From: Serratia odorifera
GTDB taxonomy: Bacteria; Pseudomonadota; Gammaproteobacteria; Enterobacterales; Enterobacteriaceae
Direction of reading: 5' to 3'
Assembly: GCF_900635445.1 (NCBI RefSeq)
Contig: NZ_LR134117.1
Span: forward strand, 3,286,001 to 3,350,000
DNA length: 64,000 bases
Position numbers and translations under genes: made by a program. Below the pieces are notes generated by a model. That model was not told the DNA's origin. It was given only the letters and a program-made list of their open reading frames with translations, and searched no databases. Shown one piece after another: positions 1 to 8,972 of this stretch. Position 1 is the stretch's first letter. Each line of letters starts with the position of its first letter.

Positions 1-459
1 CCTATCTATGCGCTCAATGATATTGATATCAAAGCCCCGCCAGAGGTGGTGTGGGCGCTGTTGGTCAACGCTGAAAACTGGGCCAGCTATTTCCCGCCGG
101 AAGATCGGGTAAAAATCCTCTCCGGCGACAGCGAGCTCCAGGCCGGCACGACATTCCACCGCGTGACGGTGGGCTTTCCGATGAGCCTGGTGGTAACGGA
201 GTATGTGCCGGGCCGCAGGATCGCCTGGTCGGCAACCGTCGACGGTGACAGCACGCACTCCAGTGCCTATCACGGCTGGGTTATCACGCCAACGCCGGAC
301 GGCTGTCATCTGCTGACCGAAGAGACGCAGCAAGGGGAGTTCTTCCTGGAAACGCTCGGTCGCAAACACCCTGGTGCGCTGTACCGTTATCACCAGGAAT
401 GGGTTGAACGCTTGGCCCAGGCGGCAGAAGCGCGGGTTGCCGAGCAGCAACGCGCATAG
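1..459 (+). CDS. SRPBCC/START-like ligand-binding protein, 5' end outside window
   Basis: The frame is open from the first base, so the true start lies upstream and only the last 152 residues are seen. The visible part starts in strand 1 of a helix-grip fold (IDIKAPPEVVWALL), followed by W-SYFPP, an LQAGTTFHR strand and the C-terminal helix ending RLAQAAEARVAEQQ. This is the pattern of the SRPBCC (polyketide cyclase/START) superfamily, small proteins that bind hydrophobic ligands in a central cavity. No ligand or reaction can be assigned. The SDR oxidoreductase that follows 67 bases downstream on the same strand may be co-transcribed. Confidence 0.75.
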   Translation, partial: PIYALNDIDIKAPPEVVWALLVNAENWASYFPPEDRVKILSGDSELQAGTTFHRVTVGFPMSLVVTEYVPGRRIAWSATVDGDSTHSSAYHGWVITPTPDGCHLLTEETQQGEFFLETLGRKHPGALYRYHQEWVERLAQAAEARVAEQQRA

Positions 460-526
460 CGAGGCTCACGCTGCCTGGCCGGTTGGTCAGGCAGATTGCC
501 CCGGTACCGACGTTGGAGAAACGGAG

Positions 527-1321
527 ATGAAAATCGAATTGAATGGCAAAAAGGCTATCGTTAGTGGCTCCACCGCAGGCATTGGCCGAGCCATCGCTGA
601 AGGGCTGGCGCGTGCCGGCGCCTCGGTGGTGATTAACGGTCGTGGTGAACAGCGGGTATCGGCTGCGCTGGAGGAAATGCGTGCCTTGTTGCCTGGCGCA
701 GATCTTGACGGCGTCGCCGCCGATCTGGCTAGTGCCGCCGGCGCAAAAACGCTGTTCGAGCGGGTGCCGACGGCCGATATCCTGGTCAATAATCTGGGCA
801 CCGCACACCTGAACAACTTTTTTGACCAGGCTGATGATGAATGGATCGACTTGTTCCAGCTCAACGTGATGAGCGGCGTGCGTGCCGCTCGGCACTATCT
901 GCCGGCAATGATGACGCGCGGCTGGGGGCGGGTGGTGTTTATCAGCAGCGAATCGGCGGTGATGATCCCCAAGGAGATGATTGACTACGGCGTGACCAAG
1001 ACGGCGCAACTGGCGGTTTCCAGAGGGCTGGCGGAACTGGCCGCAGGTACCGGCGTCACGGTAAACGCCGTTTTGCCTGGCCCAACCCGCTCAGAAATTC
1101 TGTCCAACTGGCTGGCCGACACCGCACGCGAGCAGAACATCACGCAGCAACAGGCCGAGCAGGACTTCCTGAACACCATGCGACCCACGACCCTGTTAAA
1201 GCGGTTCACTACCACCGAAGAAGTGGCGAACATGGTGGTCTACGTCTGTTCGCAACAGGCGAGTGCCACCAGTGGTGCCGCGCTGCGCGTCGACGGTGGC
1301 GTGATCCGCGCCATTCCCTGA
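527..1321 (+). CDS. SDR family NAD(P)-dependent oxidoreductase
   Basis: A classical short-chain dehydrogenase of 264 residues. The Rossmann motif GSTAGIG is near residue 13, NNLG in the middle, a catalytic Ser in FISSES, and the YxxxK pair in DYGVTK. The C-terminal RVDGGV is typical of the family. The start at 527 is chosen because GGAGAAACGGAG precedes it and the protein then begins directly with the first Rossmann strand; a longer reading into the preceding gene is not needed. The substrate is unknown. It lies 67 bases after the SRPBCC gene, so the two may form an operon. Confidence 0.88.
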   Translation: MKIELNGKKAIVSGSTAGIGRAIAEGLARAGASVVINGRGEQRVSAALEEMRALLPGADLDGVAADLASAAGAKTLFERVPTADILVNNLGTAHLNNFFDQADDEWIDLFQLNVMSGVRAARHYLPAMMTRGWGRVVFISSESAVMIPKEMIDYGVTKTAQLAVSRGLAELAAGTGVTVNAVLPGPTRSEILSNWLADTAREQNITQQQAEQDFLNTMRPTTLLKRFTTTEEVANMVVYVCSQQASATSGAALRVDGGVIRAIP

Positions 1322-1402
1322 ATCTTGTTGTGCCGGGCGACGTCATGCATGCATTACCGGCACGTATCCCGGCAGCAGATCCTGTATTGCAGTGTCTATG
1401 AA

Positions 1403-2182
1403 TTAGATAAAGGGGCGTGAAATCAACTCGATTCCAAGCACAATCAGGAACAGGAGAAAGCATTGCCTGAAAAGCCTGGCACTGATGCGCGCTCGCACCT
1501 TTTGCCCGAACCACATCCCAGCCAAGGCAGGGAATATCGATAAAAAGGACAATGAAAACTGCTCTACCTTGAAAGCATCATGAAGATAAAGCCCTGTGGC
1601 CAGTGCCACGGTCGAAACGGTAAATGACAGCCCCAGAGCCTGAACGAGTTGATCTTTACTTAAGCGAAGCGACTGAAGAAAGGGTACGGCTGGCATAACG
1701 AACACGCCTGTCGCACCGGTGATTACGCCTGTCACGCCGCCAATAACCGGGGACAGCCATCTCTCCCTGGCCTCAGGGACCGTAAAGGACGGAGAAACCA
1801 GTGCAAAAGCAGCGTAAATAATTAAAGCCACACCCAAACCAAACGCTGACCAGGCTGGATGTATGCTGATTAGAAGCGAAGACGCGGCCACCGTGCCAGC
1901 GAGAATAAGCAACATCATCAGCCACAGACGGCGGATAATCAGCCTCACTGAGGGACCGGTAAAAAGTTGCAGCACATTTGTCACGAAAGAAGGGATCACC
2001 AGCAGCGCCGCCGCGACGGGCAGAGGCATAAACATGCCAAGTAATCCCATAGCCACCGTTGGCAAACCCATCCCAGTCACGCCCTTTACGAAACCGGCGA
2101 GGATAAATATAAGTAGAAGAGGGATATACAGTTGTTCGTTCACAAATCTGCCCTGATGAAGGATTTTCAGTGATTCAACCAT
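1403..2182 (-). CDS. TauE/SafE family membrane permease
   Basis: An integral membrane protein of about 259 residues with roughly eight hydrophobic segments. The N-terminal part has FVKGVTGMGLP, and the half-repeat partner is VIGGVTGVITGATGVF, both characteristic of the TauE/SafE (sulfite/organosulfonate exporter, formerly DUF81) family. Substrates for most members are unproven. The frame is open further upstream to 2314, but that would run through the start of the divergent LysR gene, so an internal start at 2182 (or a GTG at 2143) is more likely. It is divergent from the LysR gene at 2256, which probably controls it. Confidence 0.8.
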   Translation of the reverse strand: MVESLKILHQGRFVNEQLYIPLLLIFILAGFVKGVTGMGLPTVAMGLLGMFMPLPVAAALLVIPSFVTNVLQLFTGPSVRLIIRRLWLMMLLILAGTVAASSLLISIHPAWSAFGLGVALIIYAAFALVSPSFTVPEARERWLSPVIGGVTGVITGATGVFVMPAVPFLQSLRLSKDQLVQALGLSFTVSTVALATGLYLHDAFKVEQFSLSFLSIFPALAGMWFGQKVRARISARLFRQCFLLFLIVLGIELISRPFI

Positions 2183-2255
2183 CTCAGCCGTTAGTGGACA
2201 ATCTGGTTTAAACGCATCATGCTTCGGATAGTCCGAAGGCTTAGGCGAATATTTT

Positions 2256-3146
2256 ATGAGGCTGGATCTTTCTGATTTGAAACTTGTCGTCTGCATCGCT
2301 GATGCGGGAAGCATTACTCATGGTGCCCGGGATGCCAGTCTGGCTGTTGGTTCGGCCAGTGAGAGGCTGAAAAGCATGGAAGCGGATACCGGCATAAAGC
2401 TGTTTTTTCGCCATCCCAGGGGCGTCAGCCTGACAGAAGCCGGTGAGATCCTTGTTGGTCATGCCCGTGAATTGCTGTCCCGGCACGAGCGACTTAAAGC
2501 TGAACTTGGCGCTTACGTTACAGGCGTGAGAGGGAAGGTCCGGTTATATGCCAATACTTCAGCGATGGCAGAATTTCTGCCCGGCAGGCTCGCAAAGTGG
2601 CTTTCAGAACACCCGGATGTGACTATTGAGCTGGAAGAGAGAACCAGTGCGGATATCATTAACAGCATAAGTAATGGTATCGCTGAAGCAGGCCTGGTCT
2701 CAGATGCGGTTGACGCCCGTGAACTCACGCTCGAACCCATAGCAGATGACCGGCTTGCCCTGATCGTCCCCGCCACTCACCCGCTTGGACTCAGAGGTAG
2801 CGCCTCTCTCTCGGACGCGATCAGTGAGCCTTTTATTGGGCTTTACCCCGGCAATGCGCTGCAGGACCACATCAGTGGACATGCTACAAAACTCGGCCAC
2901 TCACTGACTTATCGCATCAGAATGAGCAGTTTTGAAGGGATTTGCGAGATGGTCAGTAGCGGTATTGGCGTAGCAGTTCTTCCTGTATCCGTAGCTGAAC
3001 GCTTCAGTAAAAAATTTCATTACCCTGTATTGCCGCTAACCGACCAATGGGCACGGCGACGAATCTGCATTTGCTATAAAACACCGGATTCACTGAGTCC
3101 GGCAATGACAGAATTGATCGCTTTTCTCAGAGTAAAGAATTTATAA
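2256..3146 (+). CDS. LysR family transcriptional regulator
   Basis: 296 residues with an N-terminal winged HTH (LKLVVCIADAGSITHGARD ... SERLKSMEADTGIKLFFR) and a LysR substrate-binding domain that includes VRLYANTSAMAEFLPGRL and the late SSGIGVAVLPVSVAERF motif. The C-terminal part is typical in length. It starts 73 bases from the proposed start of the divergent TauE-like permease, the usual arrangement for a LysR regulator and its target. The inducer is unknown. Confidence 0.9.
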   Translation: MRLDLSDLKLVVCIADAGSITHGARDASLAVGSASERLKSMEADTGIKLFFRHPRGVSLTEAGEILVGHARELLSRHERLKAELGAYVTGVRGKVRLYANTSAMAEFLPGRLAKWLSEHPDVTIELEERTSADIINSISNGIAEAGLVSDAVDARELTLEPIADDRLALIVPATHPLGLRGSASLSDAISEPFIGLYPGNALQDHISGHATKLGHSLTYRIRMSSFEGICEMVSSGIGVAVLPVSVAERFSKKFHYPVLPLTDQWARRRICICYKTPDSLSPAMTELIAFLRVKNL

Positions 3147-3238
3147 ATATCCCTGATAGGGTAACCCTACTCAGTAAGCCACTACAGTCCCGAGTGGATT
3201 CAAGTCATACCCTGTTTAATGTCGTGCAAACTGCGGGC

Positions 3239-3316
3239 TTCCGCTCCTCGCTCATAGCACTCTGTCGATCTCTGGTGCTCCGTGTCGCTGGCGGCGTTGT
3301 GCCAGGAGCGGACGTT
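3239..3316. repeat. REP/BIME-like double-hairpin repeat, copy A (diverged)
   Basis: The stretch begins CTTCCGCTCCTCGCTCATAG and ends GTGCCAGGAGCGGACGTTG. These ends match the other copies near 3988, 7812 and 10540, but the middle has diverged. It lies between the LysR gene and the grpB-like gene and has no coding content. Confidence 0.6.
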
Positions 3317-3379
3317 GTCGCCTCAATATACTTTAGCTACTCTTATGCTAATAATTTGACGGAAAAGAAGGAGGCATTC

Positions 3380-3879
3380 ATGCGGGAAATCGTTGTGGAG
3401 CCATACGATGAAAAATGGCCTGCTATGTTTAACGCTGAAAATTTTCTGCTACAAGCATTGCTTGGTGACGTGGCTAGGAAGGTTCATCATATTGGCAGTA
3501 CGTCAGTGCCAGGCCTCTCAGCAAAGCCAGTGATTGATATACTTCTGGAAGTTGTCGATATCAACCAACTGGATAAATGCAACTCTGCAATGGTCGACGC
3601 CGGATACGTTGCTCGCGGTGAAAACGGCATTGCAGGACGCCGGTACTTCATTAAGGGGGAGATCAGCGTAGCCATCAAGTGCATGCGTTTTCAGTAGGGG
3701 ACATTCAGATACTAAAACATCTTTCTTTCCGCGATTATCTGAGGAAAAACAGTGATATTGCCAGTGATTACGCTGAGATAAAGCGTACAGCAGCATTGCT
3801 ATGTAAGAACGATGCGCATCGTTATAGCGCATTAAAAACGAACTTTATAGAGCGTCATCTGCAACTTGCGCCTGATTGA
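3380..3879 (+). pseudogene. GrpB/UPF0157 family protein, one frameshift
   Basis: The start at 3380 follows a strong AAGGAGG. The first part (MREIVVEPYDEKWPAMF, HHIGSTSVPGLSAKPVIDILL, RRYFIKGEIS) is typical of the GrpB nucleotidyltransferase-fold family, including the GSTSVPGL motif. The frame then ends at 3697, but the +1 frame continues with HQVHAFSVGD, LSFRDYLRKN and a normal C terminus to 3879. Adding one C next to 3667 (AGCGTAG to AGCCGTAG) restores one 166-residue protein reading GEISRSHQVHAF. The damage is thus a single-base deletion. It may be a sequencing error rather than a true pseudogene. Function of the family is poorly defined. Confidence 0.8.
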
Positions 3880-3987
3880 TCTGGAACGATAGATATTGAG
3901 TTTGTCACTGATGTTTTGTTAACATAATGCAAATGCCCTATTTTAGGGAGTAACTTGCCCGCCAACTCTGCCTATATGCGCTATGAA

Positions 3988-4060
3988 ACGCCCGCTCCTC
4001 GCTCACAGCGGACCCCATGGCCTTTCAAGCACTTCCGCTTCGCGCCAGGAGCGGACGTTG
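3988..4060. repeat. REP/BIME-like double-hairpin repeat, copy B
   Basis: It contains CCCGCTCCTCGCTCACAGCGGAC, the shared linker CCCATGGCCTTTCAAGCAC, and TTCCGCTTCGCGCCAGGAGCGGAC. Two imperfect hairpins (arms like TCCGCT/AGCGGA) flank the linker. It is near identical in plan to the copy at 7812. Confidence 0.75.
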
Positions 4061-4213
4061 CTAACATCTATCTGCATCAATTTGTGGGGAGCAGGTCAGA
4101 GTTATTATTGCACTTTAAGAGTTTCCCTGTGCTTTAAATAAATTTTGAGCTTGATAAGATTTTGATGTTATGCTATTGGAAGGAAGTGTTTTACAGGTCT
4201 GGAGGTAATTTAT

Positions 4214-4567
4214 ATGAAGCCAAAAGAAATAATTTGCCAATGGGTTGACGCATTTAATAATGCAGATGTAGAAACTATTTCACAATTATATGATGATAAT
4301 GCAATAAACCATCAGGTAGCCAATGAGCCAGTTATTGGGAAAGAGGCTATAAAGAAAATGTTTGAACAAGACTTTTCTATTCCAGAAATGGTTTGTATCG
4401 TTGAAAACATTTTCGAAGATGGACAATGGGCAATTTTAGAGTGGCTTGCCCCATTAGGTTTGAGAGGTTGCGGTTTTTTTCAAATAGTAAATGATAAAAT
4501 TATATTTCAAAGAGGCTATTGGGATAAGCTATCTTTCTTAAAACAGCACAATTTGCCTATTGAATAA
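4214..4567 (+). CDS. SnoaL-like/NTF2-fold protein
   Basis: 117 residues, starting after GGAGGTAATTTAT. The sequence IICQWVDAFNNADVETISQLYDDNA followed by NEPVIGKEAIKKMF and a C-terminal VNDKIIFQRGYWDK strand matches the NTF2/SnoaL-like cone fold of small enzymes or binding proteins. Its base composition is clearly richer in A+T than the flanking metabolic genes, and it sits between repeats and remnants, which suggests transfer. The function is unknown. Confidence 0.8.
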   Translation: MKPKEIICQWVDAFNNADVETISQLYDDNAINHQVANEPVIGKEAIKKMFEQDFSIPEMVCIVENIFEDGQWAILEWLAPLGLRGCGFFQIVNDKIIFQRGYWDKLSFLKQHNLPIE

Positions 4568-4696
4568 AATGCATATATACCTTGCATGAATATTTTTCAA
4601 ATTTATTAAAGCGTGCATTAAGGGAAGCGCAATAACTTCCCTTAAAAAATTTATAATATCAATACTGTATTAAAACATAGCCTATTCAATTAAAAA

Positions 4697-4920
4697 TTAA
4701 TGTGTTAAATACTTTAAAATATTGTTCTGAATGATTTTATATAAATTAAGCACTGAGTTAGTATCCGCACCATTTTTATTAGTTCTAATGTTAAGGCAAT
4801 TAGTACGGATATCTTTAACGCTGATAACCTCATGGCTTTGTAGGGTATTGTCGCGAGGAGCAAGATCCATGGTACCGAAACCAATCTGTGGAATCTTTAC
4901 ACCATCGTTTAATGTGATTC
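4697..4920 (-). pseudogene. Aldo-keto reductase N-terminal remnant
   Basis: On the minus strand a frame reads RITLNDGVKIPQIGFGTMDL, which is the start of aldo-keto reductases of the 2,5-diketogluconate reductase type (LNDG..IPQ.GFGT). After about 30 residues the similarity is lost (SVKDIRTNCLNIR...) and the frame stops at 4697. There is no start codon in place, and the catalytic Asp/Tyr/Lys/His residues are absent. It is a short recombined fragment. The opposite-strand reading of 75 codons has no family features. Confidence 0.55.
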
Positions 4921-4935
4921 TGGAATGTCTGATAA

Positions 4936-5067
4936 ATGTGTCCGTTTTTCGCTCATAGCAGCTCTGATGCTCCCTCAGACCGCTGCTTCGAGTCAGACGT
5001 AACTTACAGCCTGGAACGTTAATAAATAGGGGGCAGGTCAGTGAGCCAATCGAGGTCCCTTACACGG
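4936..5067. other. Gene-free stretch with a degenerate repeat
   Basis: TGTCCGTTTTTCGCTCATAGCAG at its left resembles the first half of the double-hairpin repeats, but the second half is not recognisable. GGGGGCAGGTCAG near 5029 resembles GGGGAGCAGGTCAG that follows copy B near 4087. Nothing else is seen before the end of the LysR-like gene at 5068. Confidence 0.4.
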
Positions 5068-5951
5068 CTAAGCCGGTTGAAATCGCTCTAATAACCACCT
5101 ACCTGCGGGGCCAGGTAACCGATCGCTTGGATAGATAGCTTGAAAAGGTAATAGGCCTGCCGATGGTCCTTCCAACTCGATGCGTACAAGACGGCCTTCC
5201 TTTAAATCTTCACCGATCAGCCAGCGCGGCATATGCCCCCACCCCAAGACCAGCGCGCAAGAAAGCATGTTTTGAACCAAGGTCAGCTAGTCGCCAGATG
5301 TTCTCGCCTTGTACGCCGTAGTCCACCCCGTTGGTCAGCGAAGAACGGTCGGTCAACACGAGCTGTGTTTCATCCAACAGTTCCCGAAATGCAATAGGGC
5401 CATTTCTACCGGCCAAGGGTGATCCCGGTGCCGCAACCGTTATCATTTCTTCGTTGAATAGTCGTTCGGCCGCAAGCCCCGGTGGTAGGAACGGCAGTGT
5501 TCCTGTAATGCCGAGGCTGCACTGTCCCTTGATCACCAGCTCCGCAACGCGCCCAAAGCCTCGACATGGAGTCTAAGCGGAGTAGAAGGAAAATGCGCCT
5601 TGAAGCTGCCGAGAGCATCGGTAAGGCAGCGGTGCGGAAACATGACATCGACGACGATTGACAGTTCGGACTCCAGGCCAGCGGAGAAGCTACGTGCTTT
5701 GGCTGTCAGTGCGTCAGCTCCCATGACAACACGGCGCGCATCAGCCAACAGGTTTGTTCCCTGAACCGTCAACTTGGGTAACGGCCAACCCTCTCAAATA
5801 ATGTTACGCCGAGCTGCCCCTCTAGACTGGCGATGGTTTGACTTACCACCGACTGCGCCCGCCCGATCACTCGGCCAGCCGCTGAAAAGCTGCCGTGGTC
5901 TGCGGCAGCGACGAAAGTCCGCAAGTAGTCCAGGGAAATGCCGTTCAGCAA
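5068..5951 (-). pseudogene. LysR family regulator broken by three frameshifts
   Basis: Four consecutive segments in different frames add up to one LysR protein of about 294 residues. The HTH (ISLDYLRTFVAAADHGSFSAA) is at the right end, followed by TVQGTNLLADARRVV, then ITGTLPFLPPGL, then GWGHMPRWLIGEDL and the C terminus at 5068. The breaks are near 5776-5778 (a short C run on the coding strand), near 5540-5552, and at 5242-5245 (GGGG where GGG is expected). There are no nonsense substitutions. It is divergent from the epimerase-like gene at 6041, its likely target. Either it is inactive or the three indels are sequence errors. Confidence 0.8.
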
Positions 5952-6040
5952 AGTATCTACTCCTTATATGGTTCGTATCTAATAATATAGGCTTTTCAGA
6001 GATATCGATAGGTCCTAGGCTACAAGCAAAGGAGCCATTC

Positions 6041-6961
6041 ATGTCACAAAATATATTCATCATTGGCGCATCCGGATTTGTCGGCGGCACATTAGCAAAA
6101 CATTTCCTGGCGGATGGCAACGAGTGGTCGGTTGGCGCGAACCGATCGCACCGCGGGCCACTCTCAAAACTATGGGTATCGCTGTGGTTCGCGGTGATCT
6201 TGAGGTCAATGTCGCTCCCGTGCTCGCTGCGGCGCGCTCGGCGGAAGTCACAATCTACGCCGCCCAGGTTGCCTTCGAGCACGAGCCGGCCATTATTCGG
6301 ACGCTGTGCGGTGCACTTGCGGGAAGTGGCAAGACGTTTATTTTCTTGTCGGGTAGCGGCGTTTTCATGCAACGCACGGGCGGGGCGTGGAGCCCCGATA
6401 GCTTTGCCGAAGACGATCCTTTTTTGCCGGAGCCACTGGCACTTCCCCGGGTAGAGGCAGAGGGCATCGTCCGCGCTGCTGTCGAGCAGGGTCTGCGAAG
6501 CATGGTAATCCGTCCCCCGGTGATTTGGGGGCCAGACGACAATGGCCCTGTAGCGAGCGTGTACCGCTCCGTTGCCGCCACCGGCGCTGCCTGTTACATC
6601 GGCTCCGGACTTGCCACTTATACCCATGTGTACAGCGCCGATCTGGCCCAGCTATTTTCCCTTGGCGTCGAACGCGGACAGGCTGGCGCGCTGTACCACG
6701 CCGCAGCCGGGGAAATTCCATACCGCTGGATTGCCGAGGCCGTGGCACGTGACCTGGGGGTTAACACGCGCAGCCTGACGATGGGGGGAGGCGACCGAGG
6801 TATTTGGCCCATTTGGAGCTCTACTGCTGTCAGCATGCAGCCGCTCGCGCGATCCGCGGACACGAGCCGAACTGGGCTGGCGGCCAAACCAATTCGATTT
6901 TCTGTCACAGGTGGGCGAGCCACGACTGCGTGCGCTTGCAAATCTACAACCGAGGAAATAA
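6041..6961 (+). pseudogene. NAD-dependent epimerase/dehydratase-like gene with frameshifts
   Basis: It starts at 6041 after AAAGGAGCC with MSQNIFIIGASGFVGGTLA, an extended-SDR Rossmann start. The frame changes between 6125 and 6165 (one intermediate frame reads LARTDRTA, the next ATLKTMGIAVVRGDLE). It then runs through FIFLSGSGVF, RPPVIWGPDD and YTHVYSADLAQLF. A further break at the G6 run 6783-6788 (G5 expected) leads to ATEVFGPFGALLLSACSRS and AELGWRP, ending at TAA 6959-6961. The intact protein would be about 305 residues. The substrate is unknown. It is adjacent to an SDR gene and divergent from a LysR gene. Confidence 0.75.
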
Positions 6962-6964
6962 CCC

Positions 6965-7705
6965 ATGAAGACACATGCAAACAAGGTCGCTATCATCACC
7001 GGCGGTAAGCAGGCATCGGGCGCGGCATTGCCAATCTTTTTGGCGCAGCGCGGCGCGCAAATCATCCTCGTCAATCGCCAGGATGCTAGGGAGGAAGCAG
7101 CCCAGATTGGCAACGGCGCGATTGCCATCGCCGCTGACGTGACGAATGAGGCAGATTGGCGGCGGGTTGCCACCGAGGTAGAGCAGAAATTCGGCCGTGC
7201 CGACATCTTGGTGCATGCGGCTGGCATTTACCCGATCGCCGGGCTTGACCAGATGACGCAGGATGAATGGCATCGTGTCATGGCAGTGAACCTCGATGCA
7301 CACGTGATCGGCGCCCGAGCGATTGTACCGCTGATGCGCAAGGCTGGTGGTGGGGCGATCGTCGCCGTTGGTTCTAACGCAGTCGGCATGGTGACACCGC
7401 CCGGAATGGGCTTTTCCCATTACATTACGTCTAAGATGGGTGGGGTCGGTTTGGTCCGCGCTCTCGCCAATGAGCTTGCGGCTGATAACATCATCGTCAA
7501 CGCAGTCCATCCGGGGATTACCGACACGGAAGGTGCGAGTAGCATGCCGAACGAGCAGAAGGCACAGGTCTACATGATGCAGGCGATTAAGCGGCTCGGC
7601 ACGCCAGCCGATATCGCCGGGCCGGTCGCTTTCCTCACCAGTGAAGATGCGCGTTTTGTTACGGGACAAACTCTGGTGGTTGACGGTGGCCTGATGCGGC
7701 TGTGA
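6965..7705 (+). CDS. SDR oxidoreductase with a scrambled cofactor loop
   Basis: 246 residues. The body is a classical SDR: DVTNEADW, HAAGIYPI, the catalytic Ser in AVGSNAV, SHYITSK (YxxxK), and VDGGLMRL at the end. The glycine-rich loop should read GGKQGIGRGIANLL, but here reads GGKQASGAALPIFL. One missing G at 7012-7013 and one extra T in the T5 run 7037-7041 restore the expected motif exactly, so two compensating indels have hidden the damage inside an open frame. As written it would be unlikely to bind NAD(P). It starts 3 bases after the epimerase stop and is probably in the same operon. Confidence 0.85.
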   Translation: MKTHANKVAIITGGKQASGAALPIFLAQRGAQIILVNRQDAREEAAQIGNGAIAIAADVTNEADWRRVATEVEQKFGRADILVHAAGIYPIAGLDQMTQDEWHRVMAVNLDAHVIGARAIVPLMRKAGGGAIVAVGSNAVGMVTPPGMGFSHYITSKMGGVGLVRALANELAADNIIVNAVHPGITDTEGASSMPNEQKAQVYMMQAIKRLGTPADIAGPVAFLTSEDARFVTGQTLVVDGGLMRL

Positions 7706-7811
7706 AAAGGTAGCGCCTGTAATCTAGCTCGGCCCAGGCCAGCGTCATGAGGTTTAATTGGCAACGCCAGATATCTAAAAAGCCAATGTTGTGGCTATTA
7801 GCTGAAAGCGC

Positions 7812-7885
7812 TAATGTCCGCTCTCGCTCACAGCGGATCCCATGGCCTTTCAAGCACGTCCGCTTTGTGCCAGGAGCGGACGTTC
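7812..7885. repeat. REP/BIME-like double-hairpin repeat, copy C (best formed)
   Basis: The unit is GTCCGCT-CTCGCTCAC-AGCGGA, linker TCCCATGGCCTTTCAAGCAC, then GTCCGCT-TTGTGCCAGG-AGCGGAC. Each half is a hairpin of 6-7 base pairs. It lies between the SDR gene and a small secreted protein gene. It is the clearest copy of the family in this window. Confidence 0.8.
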
Positions 7886-7993
7886 AGCTGTTTAATTTTT
7901 GAAATAAAACGGCGCGCTCTTTGGTTGTTCAGGTGTTTCTGTCCAGCAGTGGTATCTGGTAAAATTCCTAACCTTTAACAGACAGGATTCTCA

Positions 7994-8329
7994 ATGAAAG
8001 TTATTACTACTCTCATTATTGTTGGCTGCATGTATGTCAGTGCAGCTGGAGCAGCAGAGCGATGCGAGTCCATCGCTTCATCTTTAATCCGTGCAGCAAT
8101 GATTACACCAAGCAGTACCTACGATTTTCGGCCTTCGGAAAAGCAGCTGATCTCCATGTGTAATATTGGAAGTGATGCAGCTGCAAAGGGCGAAAACATA
8201 AACGAGGCCATTATTGCCAATCTTAAGTCCCGTAATGAGATGGCAAGGAAAATTCCAGACGGAAATAAGGCTGTACTTGAGCTGGCTGACCTGGCATTTC
8301 AGTTAGGCTTTGATACCTACAACAAATAA
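7994..8329 (+). CDS. Small secreted hypothetical protein
   Basis: 111 residues, preceded by an AGGATTCTCA spacer region. The first 20 residues (MKVITTLIIVGCMYVSAAGAA) are a signal peptide with a likely AGA/AE cleavage site. The mature part has two Cys (ERCESIAS and ISMCNIGSD), which may form a disulfide, and is mostly helical. I do not recognise the family. It sits alone between a repeat and a membrane-anchored hypothetical gene. Confidence 0.7.
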   Translation: MKVITTLIIVGCMYVSAAGAAERCESIASSLIRAAMITPSSTYDFRPSEKQLISMCNIGSDAAAKGENINEAIIANLKSRNEMARKIPDGNKAVLELADLAFQLGFDTYNK

Positions 8330-8477
8330 CGGTAAGGATACCCGTGTCCAGCAGTGTCGCCCGGACAGGTGTTCCGGGAAAGTGACATCACCCGCTCTGC
8401 GCAGCTACGCCGGTGAACTGATTTTGCTTCCCTTAGGCAAACAGGAACTTCTGTCTACATGTTCTGCCTTACCTCTG

Positions 8478-8972
8478 CTAGGGCGCCCACCATGCATGTG
8501 GTTTGCCCTGAAGCGTAGCTTTATCCTGAAGCAATTCGGCACTCACTACCCCCTGAAGCACAGAAACGGAATTTCTCGCGGCATCACGGCAGGGGTCAAT
8601 AAGGTCACTGGGTTTTCTGAGCAGGATAAATTGCGATACTTTTGCCTGAGTATCAAAAGCATAGAATCGCAATTCTGACGTAGATGTGAGACTCACAATA
8701 TTATGCAACCGCATATAATCGGTGTAATCCTCACCGCCTGGGTCGCATGAATCATAAAGATATTTTTGCATCAGCAATTGCGATGAAGAAAGAAAATCTA
8801 TATAGCGGTCTGTTTTTTTCTCTATATCTAGCAGCCGTTGAACTATTGCTTCTTTCCTGATTTCATGACGGTGTGTTAATTTTAGTGTAATCCAACCGCC
8901 AACAATGGTGATTAACGCACCCAGCCCGATTTTAACAGCACTATCAGCCACACCCACCCATTCAACAGACAT
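8478..8972 (-). CDS. Membrane-anchored hypothetical protein
   Basis: 164 residues with a single N-terminal membrane segment (VKIGLGALITIVGGWITLKL) preceded by a short tail and followed by basic RHEIRK. A predicted coiled or helical cytoplasmic domain follows (AIVQRLLDIEKKTDRYIDFL). There is no recognised catalytic motif. The plan, one N-terminal TM and a helical body, is shared by many small accessory-island proteins. No function is proposed. Confidence 0.6.
   Translation of the reverse strand: MSVEWVGVADSAVKIGLGALITIVGGWITLKLTHRHEIRKEAIVQRLLDIEKKTDRYIDFLSSSQLLMQKYLYDSCDPGGEDYTDYMRLHNIVSLTSTSELRFYAFDTQAKVSQFILLRKPSDLIDPCRDAARNSVSVLQGVVSAELLQDKATLQGKPHAWWAP

Noticed and set aside
4731..4958. 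Plus-strand frame of 75 codons
   Set aside because: No family features. The opposite strand carries the recognisable aldo-keto reductase start.
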